Source: Ensifer adhaerens
GTDB lineage: Bacteria > Pseudomonadota > Alphaproteobacteria > Rhizobiales > Rhizobiaceae
Length of the DNA stretch: 64,000 nt
Assembly (NCBI RefSeq): GCF_002007205.1
Contig: NZ_LAZS01000012.1
Location: 992,001 to 1,056,000 of the forward strand
Direction: 5' to 3'
In this document: piece by piece, positions 1 to 9,212 of the stretch
How the letters are laid out: each line of letters opens with the position of its first letter
Numbering within the stretch: the stretch's first letter is position 1
Position numbers and translations under genes: made by a program
Notes under the pieces: generated by a model
Database searches by the model: none
Seen by the model: only the letters and a program-made list of their open reading frames with translations
What the model was told of the DNA's origin: nothing

Positions 1-731
1 CGAGCCAGGGCTACAAGGTCATCCTTGGCCACGGCTTTGAGTTCCAGGACGCCGCACGGGACGTCGCGATCGACTATCCGGACACCTATTTCCTGGTTTC
101 GTCGAGCGCGATCCACGAAGGCAACGTCATCGGACTCAACACCGATACCAGCCAGCCCTTCTACCTGATGGGCGTGATCGCTGCGAAAATGGGCGGCAAG
201 GCCGGCCTTGTCGGCGGCATGGAAATCCCGCCGATCCAGCAGGCTTTCACCGGCTTCAAGAACGGTGCCAAGAGCGTCAATCCGAATTTCCCGATCAGCG
301 AAGCCTATATCGGCAACTTCACCGATACGACGGCCGCCAAGGAAGCGGCGCTCAGCATGATCTCGCAAGGTGCTGATTTTGTCGTGCCGAACGCTTCGGG
401 CGCAACCGTCGGCGGCTACCAGGCGATTGCCGAATCCGGCCCGGACGTACGCTCCTTCTCGATCTTCAGCGATTTCACCGAGGTAGCACCCAACAACATC
501 CTCGGGCTTTACGTCGCCGACTACGCTCAAGGCGTGGTCGAAGTGGTTCGCTCGATCAAGGAAGGCCACCCACCGACGGAGAATGTCGTTTTCGGCCTGA
601 AGGATCCAAAGGTCATCTCGTTTTCCTTCCGCGACGACGGCCCGGTCTCCGTGCCGGAGGATATCCGCGCCGAGGTGAAGGCGATCAGCGCCAAGATCGC
701 CGCCGGCGAGATCAAGACCGGCGCAGAATAG
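1..731 (+). CDS. BMP-family ABC transporter substrate-binding protein (5' end outside window)
   Basis: The open frame is already running at base 3 and stops with TAG at 729-731, so only the C-terminal part is present (about 242 residues). The text reads as a Bmp/PnrA/Med-type periplasmic binding protein: an early GHGFEFQDAA stretch, then YFLVSSS, and GADFVVPNASGA near the middle. Family members bind nucleosides or related compounds and deliver them to a membrane permease pair. The next three genes are two permeases and a double ATPase on the same strand, which is the standard order for this importer class. The substrate cannot be read from the sequence; purine nucleosides are the family's usual ligands. 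Confidence 0.9.
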   Translation, partial: SQGYKVILGHGFEFQDAARDVAIDYPDTYFLVSSSAIHEGNVIGLNTDTSQPFYLMGVIAAKMGGKAGLVGGMEIPPIQQAFTGFKNGAKSVNPNFPISEAYIGNFTDTTAAKEAALSMISQGADFVVPNASGATVGGYQAIAESGPDVRSFSIFSDFTEVAPNNILGLYVADYAQGVVEVVRSIKEGHPPTENVVFGLKDPKVISFSFRDDGPVSVPEDIRAEVKAISAKIAAGEIKTGAE

Positions 732-801
732 CTGCCTCGGCGCTGCGGCAGGAAATCCGGCCGCAGCCCTTCCCGCGTCACACCAATTTCCGGACACACC
801 C

Positions 802-1896
802 ATGGCTGAGATAAACCAGGGAGTGCGTGAGACCGTGAATTCTCAAGCAGCCCAAGCTTTCTACAGGACACTCTCGCAGGCTGCGATCAGCGCCCTGACA
901 CCCATCGCGGCGGTTCTCGTCGCCCTCGCCTTCGGCGCCCTCCTGCTCTGGCTCAACGGCTTCAACGGCAGCGACGTCGTCACTGTCATGGTCTTCGGCT
1001 CGTTTCAGGACATGCGTTCGGTCGGAGAAATTCTCCTGAAGGCGACACCGCTGATCCTGATAGGCGCAGGTCTCTGCGTCGCCTTCCGCTGTTCGATCTG
1101 GAACATCGGCGCCGAAGGTCAGCTGTATGTCGGCGCGATAGCCGCAACTCTTGTCGGCACCAGCATCGACGGCCTTTCGGTCTGGGTGCACGCGCCGCTC
1201 GTGATGCTGGCAGGAGCACTGGCGGGCGCTGCCTGGGCCGGCATAGCCGGCTACCTGAAGGTGCGTTTCCAGGCGAGCGAGATCGTCACCACGATCATGC
1301 TCAACTACATCGCCCTCATTTTGACGAGCTATCTCGTCACCGGTCCGATGCGCGATGCGAGTGCTGCCTATCCGCAATCGGCAAGGCTGGTGCGCGAAGC
1401 CTGGACGCCACGCCTGGTGACCGACCTCAGGCTTCACATCGGCATCCTCGTCGCGGTGGTTCTGGCGGTTGGGCTCTACATTTTCCTGCGAAGAAGCAGC
1501 CGCGGCTTTGCGCTGCGCGTCGTCGGCCTCAACCCGCACGCCGCCCGCTATGCCGGCATGAATGTCGCCCGAAACGTGATGATCGCGATGTGCATCAGCG
1601 GCGCGATGGCAGGCCTTGCCGGCGCCTTCGAAGTCGCGGGCGTCACCCGTCGGCTCTACCAGAACATTTCGCCGGGTTATGGCTTCGAGGGCATCGCGGT
1701 GGCGCTCTTGGCCGGCAACAATCCCTTGGCGGCAATCCTGTCCGGCGGGCTTTTTGCGACGCTTCGCTCCGGCTCGGAAGTCCTCCAGATCACCTCACAG
1801 GTCCCGCAGGTCTTGGTGCTGGTCATTCAGGGCATCGTCATCCTCTCGGTCGTCGCCTTCGCCAAGCTGCGCGACATCCTCAGGACTGTGGCTTGA
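802..1896 (+). CDS. Nucleoside-type ABC transporter permease (first of pair)
   Basis: This 364-residue inner-membrane protein has multiple hydrophobic helices and the family hallmark FRCSIWNIGAEGQLYVGA, found in YufP/BmpB-like permeases (branched-chain amino acid permease superfamily). It lies 70 bases after the binding protein gene and before a second, shorter permease, as expected for a heterodimeric channel. The annotated ATG has little Shine-Dalgarno sequence. A GTG at 835, preceded by a GGGAG stretch, is a possible alternative start. The function (forming the translocation pore) is inferred from family and neighbours. Confidence 0.9.
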   Translation: MAEINQGVRETVNSQAAQAFYRTLSQAAISALTPIAAVLVALAFGALLLWLNGFNGSDVVTVMVFGSFQDMRSVGEILLKATPLILIGAGLCVAFRCSIWNIGAEGQLYVGAIAATLVGTSIDGLSVWVHAPLVMLAGALAGAAWAGIAGYLKVRFQASEIVTTIMLNYIALILTSYLVTGPMRDASAAYPQSARLVREAWTPRLVTDLRLHIGILVAVVLAVGLYIFLRRSSRGFALRVVGLNPHAARYAGMNVARNVMIAMCISGAMAGLAGAFEVAGVTRRLYQNISPGYGFEGIAVALLAGNNPLAAILSGGLFATLRSGSEVLQITSQVPQVLVLVIQGIVILSVVAFAKLRDILRTVA

Positions 1897-1975
1897 AAGC
1901 ATGGAAACTCCCGCGGGGCCGTAGACCACCCGCGGGAAAACAAAACTTTGGCGCCATCCCTGGAGGGTCGAACCC

Positions 1976-2908
1976 ATGGACGACATGATTTCTCTCACCT
2001 TTCTCGCAGCGCTCGCCAGCGCTGCCTGGAGGCTTGCCACCCCCCTGATATTCGCCTCGATCGGCGAGGTCTTTTCCGAGCGCGCCGGCGTGCTCAACAT
2101 CGGGCTCGAAGGCACCATGCTCGTCGGCGCCTTCTGCGGCTTCGCCGCGGCCGCGGCCACCGGCAACATTCCGCTCGGACTTTTGGCCGGCGTTGCCGGC
2201 GGCATGCTGTTTGGGCTGGTCTTCGCCTTCTTTACGATCACCATCAAGGCGGACCAGATCGTGGTCGGCGCGGCCCTCAACCTGCTCGGCATGGGCCTGA
2301 CGGCCTTCCTCTTCCGCACCTATTACGTTTCGACCGGCAAGGGCATCGAGATCGCCCAGCCGGTCCACATACCCTGGCTGAGCGACCTGCCCTTTCTCGG
2401 CGAGGCGTTCTTCCGCCAGAACCTCATCGTCTATTCGACCGTGCTGGTCGCCATCCTCGCCGCCCTTGTACTCTATCGCACCTCCTTCGGCCTGACGCTG
2501 CGCGCCGTCGGCGAGCACCCGAAGGCCGTCGACGTCGCCGGTCGCAGCGTCGTTGGCTACCGCTATGCCGCCGTGCTGGTCGGCACCGGGCTTGCCGGGC
2601 TCGGAGGCGCGTTCCTGACGCTCGGCCATTCCAACCAGTTCGTCGAAGGCATCACCTCCGGTCGCGGCTTCATCGCCCTTGCCGTCGTAGTCTTTGCGCG
2701 CTGGTCGCCGATCGGGGCTTTCTTCGTCTCGCTGCTATTCGGCCTCTTCTACGCCCTTCAGCTCATGCTCCAGGCGCAGGCGTCCATCGTCGTGCCCTAC
2801 CAGGTCCTGCAGGCGCTTCCCTACATCATGACGATCGTCACGCTGGTCGCCTTGCGCGGCAAGGGTGCCGCACCCAGCAAGCTTGGCCAGCCCTACGAGA
2901 TGAGGTGA
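1976..2908 (+). CDS. Nucleoside-type ABC transporter permease (second of pair)
   Basis: The product is a 310-residue polytopic membrane protein with the motif SERAGVLNIGLEGTMLVGAF, diagnostic of the shorter YufQ-like permease that pairs with YufP-like proteins. The start at 1976 is supported by CTGGAGGG about 10 bases upstream. The gene ends six bases before the ATPase start, so the two are probably translationally coupled. It should form the transmembrane channel together with the preceding permease. Confidence 0.92.
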   Translation: MDDMISLTFLAALASAAWRLATPLIFASIGEVFSERAGVLNIGLEGTMLVGAFCGFAAAAATGNIPLGLLAGVAGGMLFGLVFAFFTITIKADQIVVGAALNLLGMGLTAFLFRTYYVSTGKGIEIAQPVHIPWLSDLPFLGEAFFRQNLIVYSTVLVAILAALVLYRTSFGLTLRAVGEHPKAVDVAGRSVVGYRYAAVLVGTGLAGLGGAFLTLGHSNQFVEGITSGRGFIALAVVVFARWSPIGAFFVSLLFGLFYALQLMLQAQASIVVPYQVLQALPYIMTIVTLVALRGKGAAPSKLGQPYEMR

Positions 2909-2913
2909 TCGAC

Positions 2914-4446
2914 ATGTCGACAAAACCGTTCCTGCGCATCGACAACATCCGTAAACGCTTCGGTCCCATCATCGCCAGCGACGGGGTTTCGCTCGAGATC
3001 GAGGAAGGCGAGATCCATTCGCTGCTCGGCGAAAACGGCGCCGGCAAGAGCGTACTGATGAGCATGATATGCGGCATGGTCCGGCCGGATGAGGGCGATA
3101 TCGTCTACAAGGGGCAATCGGTGCGCTTTACAAGCCCGCGCGACGCGATCCGAGAGCGCATCGGCATGGTGCACCAGCACTTCATGCTGGTTCCGAACCT
3201 GACCGTGGCGGAAAACTACATCCTCGGCCAGGGTTCCGCGCTCAGTGTCATTTCCAACATGACCACGGTCCACCGAAAGATCCGCGCGCTTTCCGAGCGC
3301 TACGCCCTGGATGTGCGTCCCGAGGCAATCGTTGAAGACCTCTCGGTCGGCGAGCAGCAGCGGGTGGAAATCCTGAAGGTGCTGTTCCACGGTATCGACC
3401 TGCTCATCCTCGATGAGCCGACCGCCGTTCTCACCCCGCAAGAGACCGACCGTCTCCTTTCGCTGATGGGCGATCTCGTGAAGGACGGGAAGACCGTCGT
3501 CTTCATTTCGCACAAGCTGGACGAGGTCATGCGGGTCAGCAATCGCATCAGCGTCATGCGTGACGGACGCGTCGTCAATACGGTCAAGGTCGGGGAGACG
3601 AATGCGCGGGAGCTCGCGCGCATGATGGTCGGTCGTGACGTTCGCATGGAGCTGCCGCGCAGCCCCAAGCCTCCAGGTCGTATCGTGCTTTCGGTGGAAA
3701 ACCTCACCTGCCGGGCCGAAACCGGTCTTCCGGCCGTGCGCGGCGTGAGCCTCGATGTGCGCGCCGGCGAAATCGTCGGCATCGCCGGCGTTTCCGGCAA
3801 CGGCCAGACGGAACTCTCGCTCGCGCTTTCCGGCCTGCTGCCGGTCGATTCCGGGCGCGTCATTCTCAACGGAAACGACATAACCGGGCACGACCCCGCT
3901 AAGATCAATGCCAGGCGCTTTTCCCACATTCCGGAAGACCGCCACAAACACGGCATCGTCTTACCGCTGTCGCTGAGCGAAAACACCATTCTCCAGCGCT
4001 ACAACCAAAAGCCGTTCGCGACGGGTGGCATGCTCAACCGCCGGGTCATTGGCGAGCACACCCGCGACCTGATCAAGCGGTTTCGCGTGAGGAGCCGGGA
4101 CGAGAACCAGCCGATCGCAGCACTTTCAGGCGGCAACCAGCAAAAGCTCGTCGTCGCGCGAGAGCTGGCCCGCGATCCCGATTTCATCCTCGTCAATCAG
4201 CTTGCGCGCGGCATCGATATCGGCGCGATGGAATTCGTGATGGAGGAGATGCTGCGCCAGCGCGACAGCGGCCGCGCCATACTGCTGATCTCCACGGAAC
4301 TCGAGGAACTGTTTGCGATCTGCGACCGCATCCTCGTCATGTTCCACGGCGAGATCCTTGGCGAATTGCCGCCGGACCGCGCCCGTCTCGACGAACTCGG
4401 CCTGCTGATGGCCGGCAACAAGGATCAACCGGCACTTGCGGGGTAG
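2914..4446 (+). CDS. Double-domain ABC transporter ATPase of the BMP/nucleoside importer
   Basis: The 510-residue protein has two fused nucleotide-binding domains. The first has Walker A GENGAGKS at residues 39-46, signature LSVGEQQR and Walker B LLILDEPTAVL. The second has a degenerate Walker A (GVSGNGQTE), signature LSGGNQQK, and LARGIDIGAME in place of the usual PTRGLD box. One site being catalytically weak is common in sugar and nucleoside importers. The frame is open upstream to 1948, but the start at 2914 gives the normal N-terminus and follows the permease stop by five bases. It energises the importer from the cytoplasmic face. Confidence 0.92.
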   Translation: MSTKPFLRIDNIRKRFGPIIASDGVSLEIEEGEIHSLLGENGAGKSVLMSMICGMVRPDEGDIVYKGQSVRFTSPRDAIRERIGMVHQHFMLVPNLTVAENYILGQGSALSVISNMTTVHRKIRALSERYALDVRPEAIVEDLSVGEQQRVEILKVLFHGIDLLILDEPTAVLTPQETDRLLSLMGDLVKDGKTVVFISHKLDEVMRVSNRISVMRDGRVVNTVKVGETNARELARMMVGRDVRMELPRSPKPPGRIVLSVENLTCRAETGLPAVRGVSLDVRAGEIVGIAGVSGNGQTELSLALSGLLPVDSGRVILNGNDITGHDPAKINARRFSHIPEDRHKHGIVLPLSLSENTILQRYNQKPFATGGMLNRRVIGEHTRDLIKRFRVRSRDENQPIAALSGGNQQKLVVARELARDPDFILVNQLARGIDIGAMEFVMEEMLRQRDSGRAILLISTELEELFAICDRILVMFHGEILGELPPDRARLDELGLLMAGNKDQPALAG

Positions 4447-4503
4447 ACAAGCCGAGGTCTGGCAGGCTTTGATGGGAGCGAGATAACGGGAGGCCGCGCG
4501 TCC

Positions 4504-5406
4504 ATGAACATAACCCTGCGGCAACTCAGGGCCTTCATCGCAGTGGCGGAACTCGGACAGTTCAACATCGCCGCGCGCCACCTCCATCTCACTCAGTCTG
4601 CGGTCAGCATCCTCATCCGGGATCTGGAACAGGAGATGGGCGTGCGTCTGTTCGACCGGCACACGCGCATGGTCTCCCTTACCCTGGTCGGCCAGGAATT
4701 CCTGCCCCAGGCGCGAAAGATCATGAAGGACCTCGAGCTTGCCGTTGGCGACGTGCGCGACAACGCTTCCCTGAAGCGCGGCCAAGTGACTATCGCCGCG
4801 GCGATCGTGCTTGCCGCAACGGTCGTGCCGCCGATCATCGCCAGGTTCCTTAACAAGTATCCGGAGATCTCCGTCAACATTCGCGACATGCCCGAAGAGC
4901 AGATAACCCCGGCGCTCAAGCGCCACGAGGTCGATATCGCCGTCGGCACCCTTTCGGAGGAAGACCCCGAAATTGCCGCAACCCCGCTGCTGCGCGACAA
5001 GCTGATGCTCGTCTGCCGCGAGGATCACCGGTTTGGCGAGCGCAAATCCGTCCGCTGGGCCGAGCTCAAGGACGAGACCCTCATCACGCTTGCCGCCTCC
5101 AATCCACTACGCAACATCGTCGAACACAACCTCATCCGCGTCGTCCCGAACTACCGGCCAAAGTACGAAGTGCGTTTTTCGACGACCGCCATCAGCATGA
5201 TCGCCGCGGGGATGGGCGTCGCTGTTTTGCCGGAAAACTCCGGACAACTCGCCTCTGCCGTTGGAGTGACCACGATCGATCTCATTGATCCGACAGTGAT
5301 GCGAGACGTCTCCCTATTGCAGAGGCGCCACCACAGCCTTTCCCCGGCCGCTGAGCATCTGAAAGCCGCCTTCGTCGCGAGCGCTGCAAAGCGGACGAAG
5401 CTTTGA
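4504..5406 (+). CDS. LysR-family transcriptional regulator
   Basis: The 300-residue protein has an N-terminal winged helix-turn-helix (MNITLRQLRAFIAVAELGQF through LTQSAVSILIRDLEQEMG) and a LysR substrate-binding domain (GVAVLPENS near the C-terminus). A GGGAGG sequence lies about 10 bases before the ATG. It follows the ABC operon by 57 bases on the same strand, so it may be cotranscribed with and control the importer. That link is inference, because LysR genes usually sit divergently from their targets. Confidence 0.9.
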   Translation: MNITLRQLRAFIAVAELGQFNIAARHLHLTQSAVSILIRDLEQEMGVRLFDRHTRMVSLTLVGQEFLPQARKIMKDLELAVGDVRDNASLKRGQVTIAAAIVLAATVVPPIIARFLNKYPEISVNIRDMPEEQITPALKRHEVDIAVGTLSEEDPEIAATPLLRDKLMLVCREDHRFGERKSVRWAELKDETLITLAASNPLRNIVEHNLIRVVPNYRPKYEVRFSTTAISMIAAGMGVAVLPENSGQLASAVGVTTIDLIDPTVMRDVSLLQRRHHSLSPAAEHLKAAFVASAAKRTKL

Positions 5407-6163
5407 AGATCGGCGGCCACCGAATCTCCAGACAGATTATGCCGGGATCGACCGCAGGCGCGGAGGCGTGCGCGTTTGGACCAATCACTGGCTGGGGAGA
5501 ATTCAACACGCGCCCTTTTTTCCACAATCCTAGGAAGTCAATTGGATGGCTCGCGCCGCCGGTCAAGCCCACAATCCCTGGCATTGGTCGTAATGCAGCG
5601 CAGTCGATGCTCATTGGATTCCTCCCGTCTAGCAGTGGTTCCGATGGAAGGACAAACTTTGGGCCCGGCCGTCGGTTCCGTGAGGCACGTCTCTCTTCGT
5701 GAGTTTCGGAGCGTATTCAGCAGCAAAAGGCCGCCTGCGTACTTCGCGCCATCCTCCCCAGCGTCTGGACCTGCGCGAGGTTGTCCTCGTGATCGCCTGT
5801 TTGACAGGCGACAGACGAGGCGGTCGCCGCTGACAGCGAAAACGACGGCCTTGCACGCGGGCCACGGGGCAGCCAGGCATCGCTCAAAAATGAAAGTCGA
5901 AAGATAGAATGTGCCGCATGCACGGATGCGACGGCCGCTAGCCCTCGGTCAACGGAATCGTTCTAGTTCGCGCGTGGATTAGACATCGCGGGGCAGGGAA
6001 ACTGGAGGCTTCGCTCTCAGGCAACAAAAACGCGAGTTTGAAGGCAGACCAGTAGAACAACCTCCTGTCGCGAAAGTCCCTGAGATCTTATTAGTTAGAC
6101 GTGAAACACACGGCAGAGTCAGGTACAATCTTCTGCGGAGAATTTATGTTCGGGGATTAAGAC
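5407..6163. other. Intergenic region with no supported gene
   Basis: Several short frames are open here on both strands, but none has a recognisable domain, a good ribosome binding site or consistent codon usage. I therefore treat the 757 bases as non-coding or decayed. The last hundred bases are AT-richer and must hold the promoter of the cyclase gene that follows. Confidence 0.5.
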
Positions 6164-8026
6164 ATGGAGCGCAGATTATCTGCAATCCTGGCCGCCGACG
6201 TAGTCGGATACTCCGCACTCATGGAGCAAGACGAAGCCGCAACCTTTGAGCGGCTTCGAACGCGACGAACTGAGCTCTTTGAGCCCGAGATTGCCGGGCA
6301 TCATGGCCGCGTCTTCAAACTCATGGGTGATGGGCTGCTCGCGGAGTTTGGAAGCGTTGTCGACGCCGTCGAGTGTGCAGTCGCTCTCCAACGCGGAATG
6401 GCCGCGCGAAATGCTGCCGTCCCCCTGGAGGAGAGGTTTGACGTGCGGATCGGCATCAATATCGGAGAAGTAATTGTCGACGGCGAGGATCGATACGGCG
6501 AAGGTGTGAACATCGCTGCCAGACTGGAGCAACTCGCGCCTGTCGGAGGGATCTGTGTTTCAGGAAAAGTAGCGAAGGAGGTCGAGAAAAAGCTCGCGTT
6601 TGGCTTCGACTCCGCAGGGCGGCAGAAGGTCAAGAACATCGAAGAACCTATCGAAGTCTATCACGTGCGCCTCGACGCCCCGCCGCGCCGGCGCAGCCTG
6701 CACAAGCGCGGGCCCGGATGGCTCAGGTGGATATTTGGAGTTCCGGCAGCGGTCGGGGCGGCCGTGCTGGCCATATGGGTCGTTTCGTATGGTCCGCAAT
6801 CGATTTCCTCTGGTGGAACCTCCGCAATCCCGTCTGTTGCCGTACTTCCCTTCAAGGATCTGAGCGCCGACAACAGTCTGGCGTACTTGGGAGAAGGCCT
6901 GGCGAACGACGTCATCGCCATCCTGTCGCGCTTTTCTGACATTGCGGTCGTATCGCGAACATCGTCCTTCGCGTACCAAGGCAAGGAAGGCGATATCCGA
7001 CAGATGGGCAAAGAGCTGGGCGTCGGCTATGTCGTCGAAGGCAGTGTGCGAAAGGAAGGCAACAGGGTTCGCATCATCGCGCAATTGGTCAACGCCAACA
7101 CGGGCGACCATGTCTGGGCAGACCGCTTCGACAAGGCAGGCTCCGATCCATGGGCGCTCCAAGACGAATTAACCGGAAAGATCGTGGGGGCGATGACGGG
7201 TGAATTTGGAGCCATTCGCAAAGCCGATTACACTCAGGCTTGGGGCAAGGACGGTACCAACCTCGCTGAGTACGACTATTACCTGCGCGCGGAAAGCCAG
7301 TTAAATCTGTTCACGAAGGAAGGCATCGAGCGATCAGGTGAGATCTGTCGGCAAGGTTTGCAGGAATTTCCAGGCTCGCCGCTTCTGACCGTGGAACTGG
7401 GATGGACTCACTGGTTAAACGTTGCGCTGCTGTACAGTGCTGAGCCGCAGATTGACCTGCTGGAAGCGGGGCGACTGGTCAATCAGGTCCTGGCAGACAA
7501 AAACCTGAGCCCGCAGGTCACGAGGCTGGCGAACTGGCTCAATGCTTGGCTACTCACACTCAAACGGGATCATGATGGCGCTGTCGCTGCAATGAACAGG
7601 GCGCTCGCCGCAGCACCCTACAACGCGTTCACCCTTACTGACGCCGGAAGCATCCTCCTCCAAGCCGGTCAAACAGAAAAGGCGCTCGAGTTGACCGACG
7701 CTGCGGCCGCGCGGGACCCCGGCTTGTCCTGGTTCGTCAACTATGTGCGCGGTTTCATCTACATCGTGATGGGCAAAAACGAAGAAGCTGTGGAGGCGTT
7801 GAAGTCCACCGAGTTTGCCGACGCTCCGTTGCAACTTGCCATCGCCTATGTGCGTCTCGGACGCGATGCGGAGGCCAGAGCTGCGGTCGTGAAGATGCTG
7901 AAGACAGTGCCTACCGCGACGATAGAGTCCTGGCGACAGACTTGGAACTTCCGCGATCCCTCGGTCCTCGAAAGGGGCGCCGCGGACCTTGGCCGTGCCG
8001 GGCTTCCAAGTGGCTTGCCCAGATAG
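6164..8026 (+). CDS. Class III adenylate/guanylate cyclase with membrane anchor, TolB-like and TPR domains
   Basis: The 620-residue protein begins directly with a cyclase homology domain (residues about 1-165). The two metal-binding aspartates are in ILAADVVGYS (D12) and KLMGDGLLAEF (D56), and GEGVNIAARLE supplies the transition-state asparagine/arginine region. A single transmembrane helix follows at about 187-209. After it comes a TolB/FlgO-like segment (IPSVAVLPFKDLS, residues 222-340), then helical TPR-like repeats to the end. This is the classic multi-copy rhizobial CyaA-type architecture; many such proteins exist per genome and their signals are mostly unknown. The product is probably cAMP, by family precedent. 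Confidence 0.93.
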   Translation: MERRLSAILAADVVGYSALMEQDEAATFERLRTRRTELFEPEIAGHHGRVFKLMGDGLLAEFGSVVDAVECAVALQRGMAARNAAVPLEERFDVRIGINIGEVIVDGEDRYGEGVNIAARLEQLAPVGGICVSGKVAKEVEKKLAFGFDSAGRQKVKNIEEPIEVYHVRLDAPPRRRSLHKRGPGWLRWIFGVPAAVGAAVLAIWVVSYGPQSISSGGTSAIPSVAVLPFKDLSADNSLAYLGEGLANDVIAILSRFSDIAVVSRTSSFAYQGKEGDIRQMGKELGVGYVVEGSVRKEGNRVRIIAQLVNANTGDHVWADRFDKAGSDPWALQDELTGKIVGAMTGEFGAIRKADYTQAWGKDGTNLAEYDYYLRAESQLNLFTKEGIERSGEICRQGLQEFPGSPLLTVELGWTHWLNVALLYSAEPQIDLLEAGRLVNQVLADKNLSPQVTRLANWLNAWLLTLKRDHDGAVAAMNRALAAAPYNAFTLTDAGSILLQAGQTEKALELTDAAAARDPGLSWFVNYVRGFIYIVMGKNEEAVEALKSTEFADAPLQLAIAYVRLGRDAEARAAVVKMLKTVPTATIESWRQTWNFRDPSVLERGAADLGRAGLPSGLPR

Positions 8027-8289
8027 CCACCAGCAACACCTTCGACGAGATCCTGCGGCTGACGACCCAAAAATGTTTCTGCTAAGGCAAGAACAGTTGC
8101 CGGCCGCCGTCTCCAAGATCCGCTACTTCGACGACAACGAACTCGCCGGTTTGTTGGCGCGGGCGCCTTGGCGTTGCTTGCAGGACTTGCGTTCTGGCGC
8201 ACACGCCATAGATGCTCTGGAACCGAAATGATAGCGTGGGGTCATGATGTCGAGGATATTTCGTGACCGCTGGACATCCTGGATTGGCA

Positions 8290-8745
8290 ATGGCTCAGAA
8301 ACAAGCGATGTTCAAATCACCCCCAGAGGAGGCCGGCCCGGTTCTGGCGCGGGAACGCGAGGTCGCCAAAACTGCGGCGATCAACGCCATTCTTATCCGG
8401 CCTATTGCTATTCTCCCCGCCAAGCTCGGCGATCCGATCCGGCCGTTCGCGCGCGGGCTCTGGAACGACGTCCGCCCCCTCCTCAAACCGGAGATCAGCG
8501 TGACTGCTCTGCGGAAGGCCATGGCGACCTACGTGCACTCGCGGAGCTATCAGATCGCGGTCGCACGAACCGGTTCCCTGCGCCATGACATCAATGGCGA
8601 GCCGGTCGAATCGGTCTCGGATGCCGACCGTCTGGCTGCGCAGAAGGCGTACGAGGGCTTCAAGGAACGCGATGGATCCAGCAAACCAGAATCGGCATCG
8701 CCAGCCCAACTGTCAAAGACCGAGGCGATCCGCACGCTCTTTTGA
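8290..8745 (+). CDS. ProQ/FinO-domain RNA-binding protein
   Basis: The 151-residue product matches the ProQ/FinO fold in outline. It has a helical stretch, PLLKPEISVTALRKAMATY (equivalent to the KPL..GI..dI...al..aL..y region), SRSYQIAVARTGSLRHDINGE (the YL.a...G..R.DL.G segment), and a charged tail. Family members are RNA chaperones that stabilise sRNA-mRNA pairs or plasmid antisense RNAs; rhizobial replicons carry several short versions. An upstream in-frame ATG at 8263 would add nine residues. I prefer 8290 because the extra residues lack homology. Its RNA targets cannot be inferred here. Confidence 0.7.
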   Translation: MAQKQAMFKSPPEEAGPVLAREREVAKTAAINAILIRPIAILPAKLGDPIRPFARGLWNDVRPLLKPEISVTALRKAMATYVHSRSYQIAVARTGSLRHDINGEPVESVSDADRLAAQKAYEGFKERDGSSKPESASPAQLSKTEAIRTLF

Positions 8746-8900
8746 GGCGGACGGAAATCTCGCGTTAGACAGATAGAGTAGCTTCTCGCAGCTGCTGGGC
8801 GACGAAGACCGCCGGCATTGAGAACCGTTTCAACACGAATATGAATGGGTCGAGCCCGATCGGTTCACAGCTCTCGTCGCGTGGGCGCGACTCTTCGACC

Positions 8901-9095
8901 ATGATCATGCAGCCCTATCGCCTACATCGAACATAGCGACGCGACCCGTAACATTCGGCAGTAATCTGTTTGTTGAAATCTGCCTCACACGCCGCTGGGG
9001 ACGGATGCTGTCCCGAGCACTGCCGCGAGTACGTTGGCCAGGCGGCGCCCCGCGCTGCCATCCTCATCAAGGCGCGGGTTGTAGATGGTAATCTC
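8901..9095 (+). pseudogene. Remnant of a WGR-domain protein
   Basis: From the ATG at 8901 the frames read MIMQPYRLHR, then DATRNIRQ, then NLFVEICLTRRWGRM, in order but interrupted by stop codons and frame changes. These are the successive conserved parts of small WGR-domain proteins (YR, D..RN, and L.RRWGRI), which are often plasmid-borne. The rest of the 467-base interval between the ProQ-like gene and the reductase shows nothing recognisable. The call rests on motif order only. Confidence 0.55.
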
Positions 9096-9212
9096 TAGAC
9101 GAGCCCTTGATGATAAGATTGAGCGCCTGCTTCCGATCACGACTTCGTGGTTTCAGCGCCATTGCAAGCGAGCTCATTATCCGCCCTGCAAAGACATTAG
9201 GAAGGGCGACCG

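Noticed and set aside
1948-2913. Upstream extension of the first ABC ATPase frame
   Set aside because: The extra 322 residues are an arginine-rich shadow of the second permease; the normal ATPase N-terminus starts at 2914.
5628-5923. Overlapping small frames on both strands upstream of the cyclase gene
   Set aside because: No ribosome site, no domain and mutually overlapping; they look like chance open frames in GC-rich DNA.
8073-8231. A 52-residue frame after the first cyclase gene
   Set aside because: No homology I recognise and no ribosome site; it overlaps other open frames and is too short to support.
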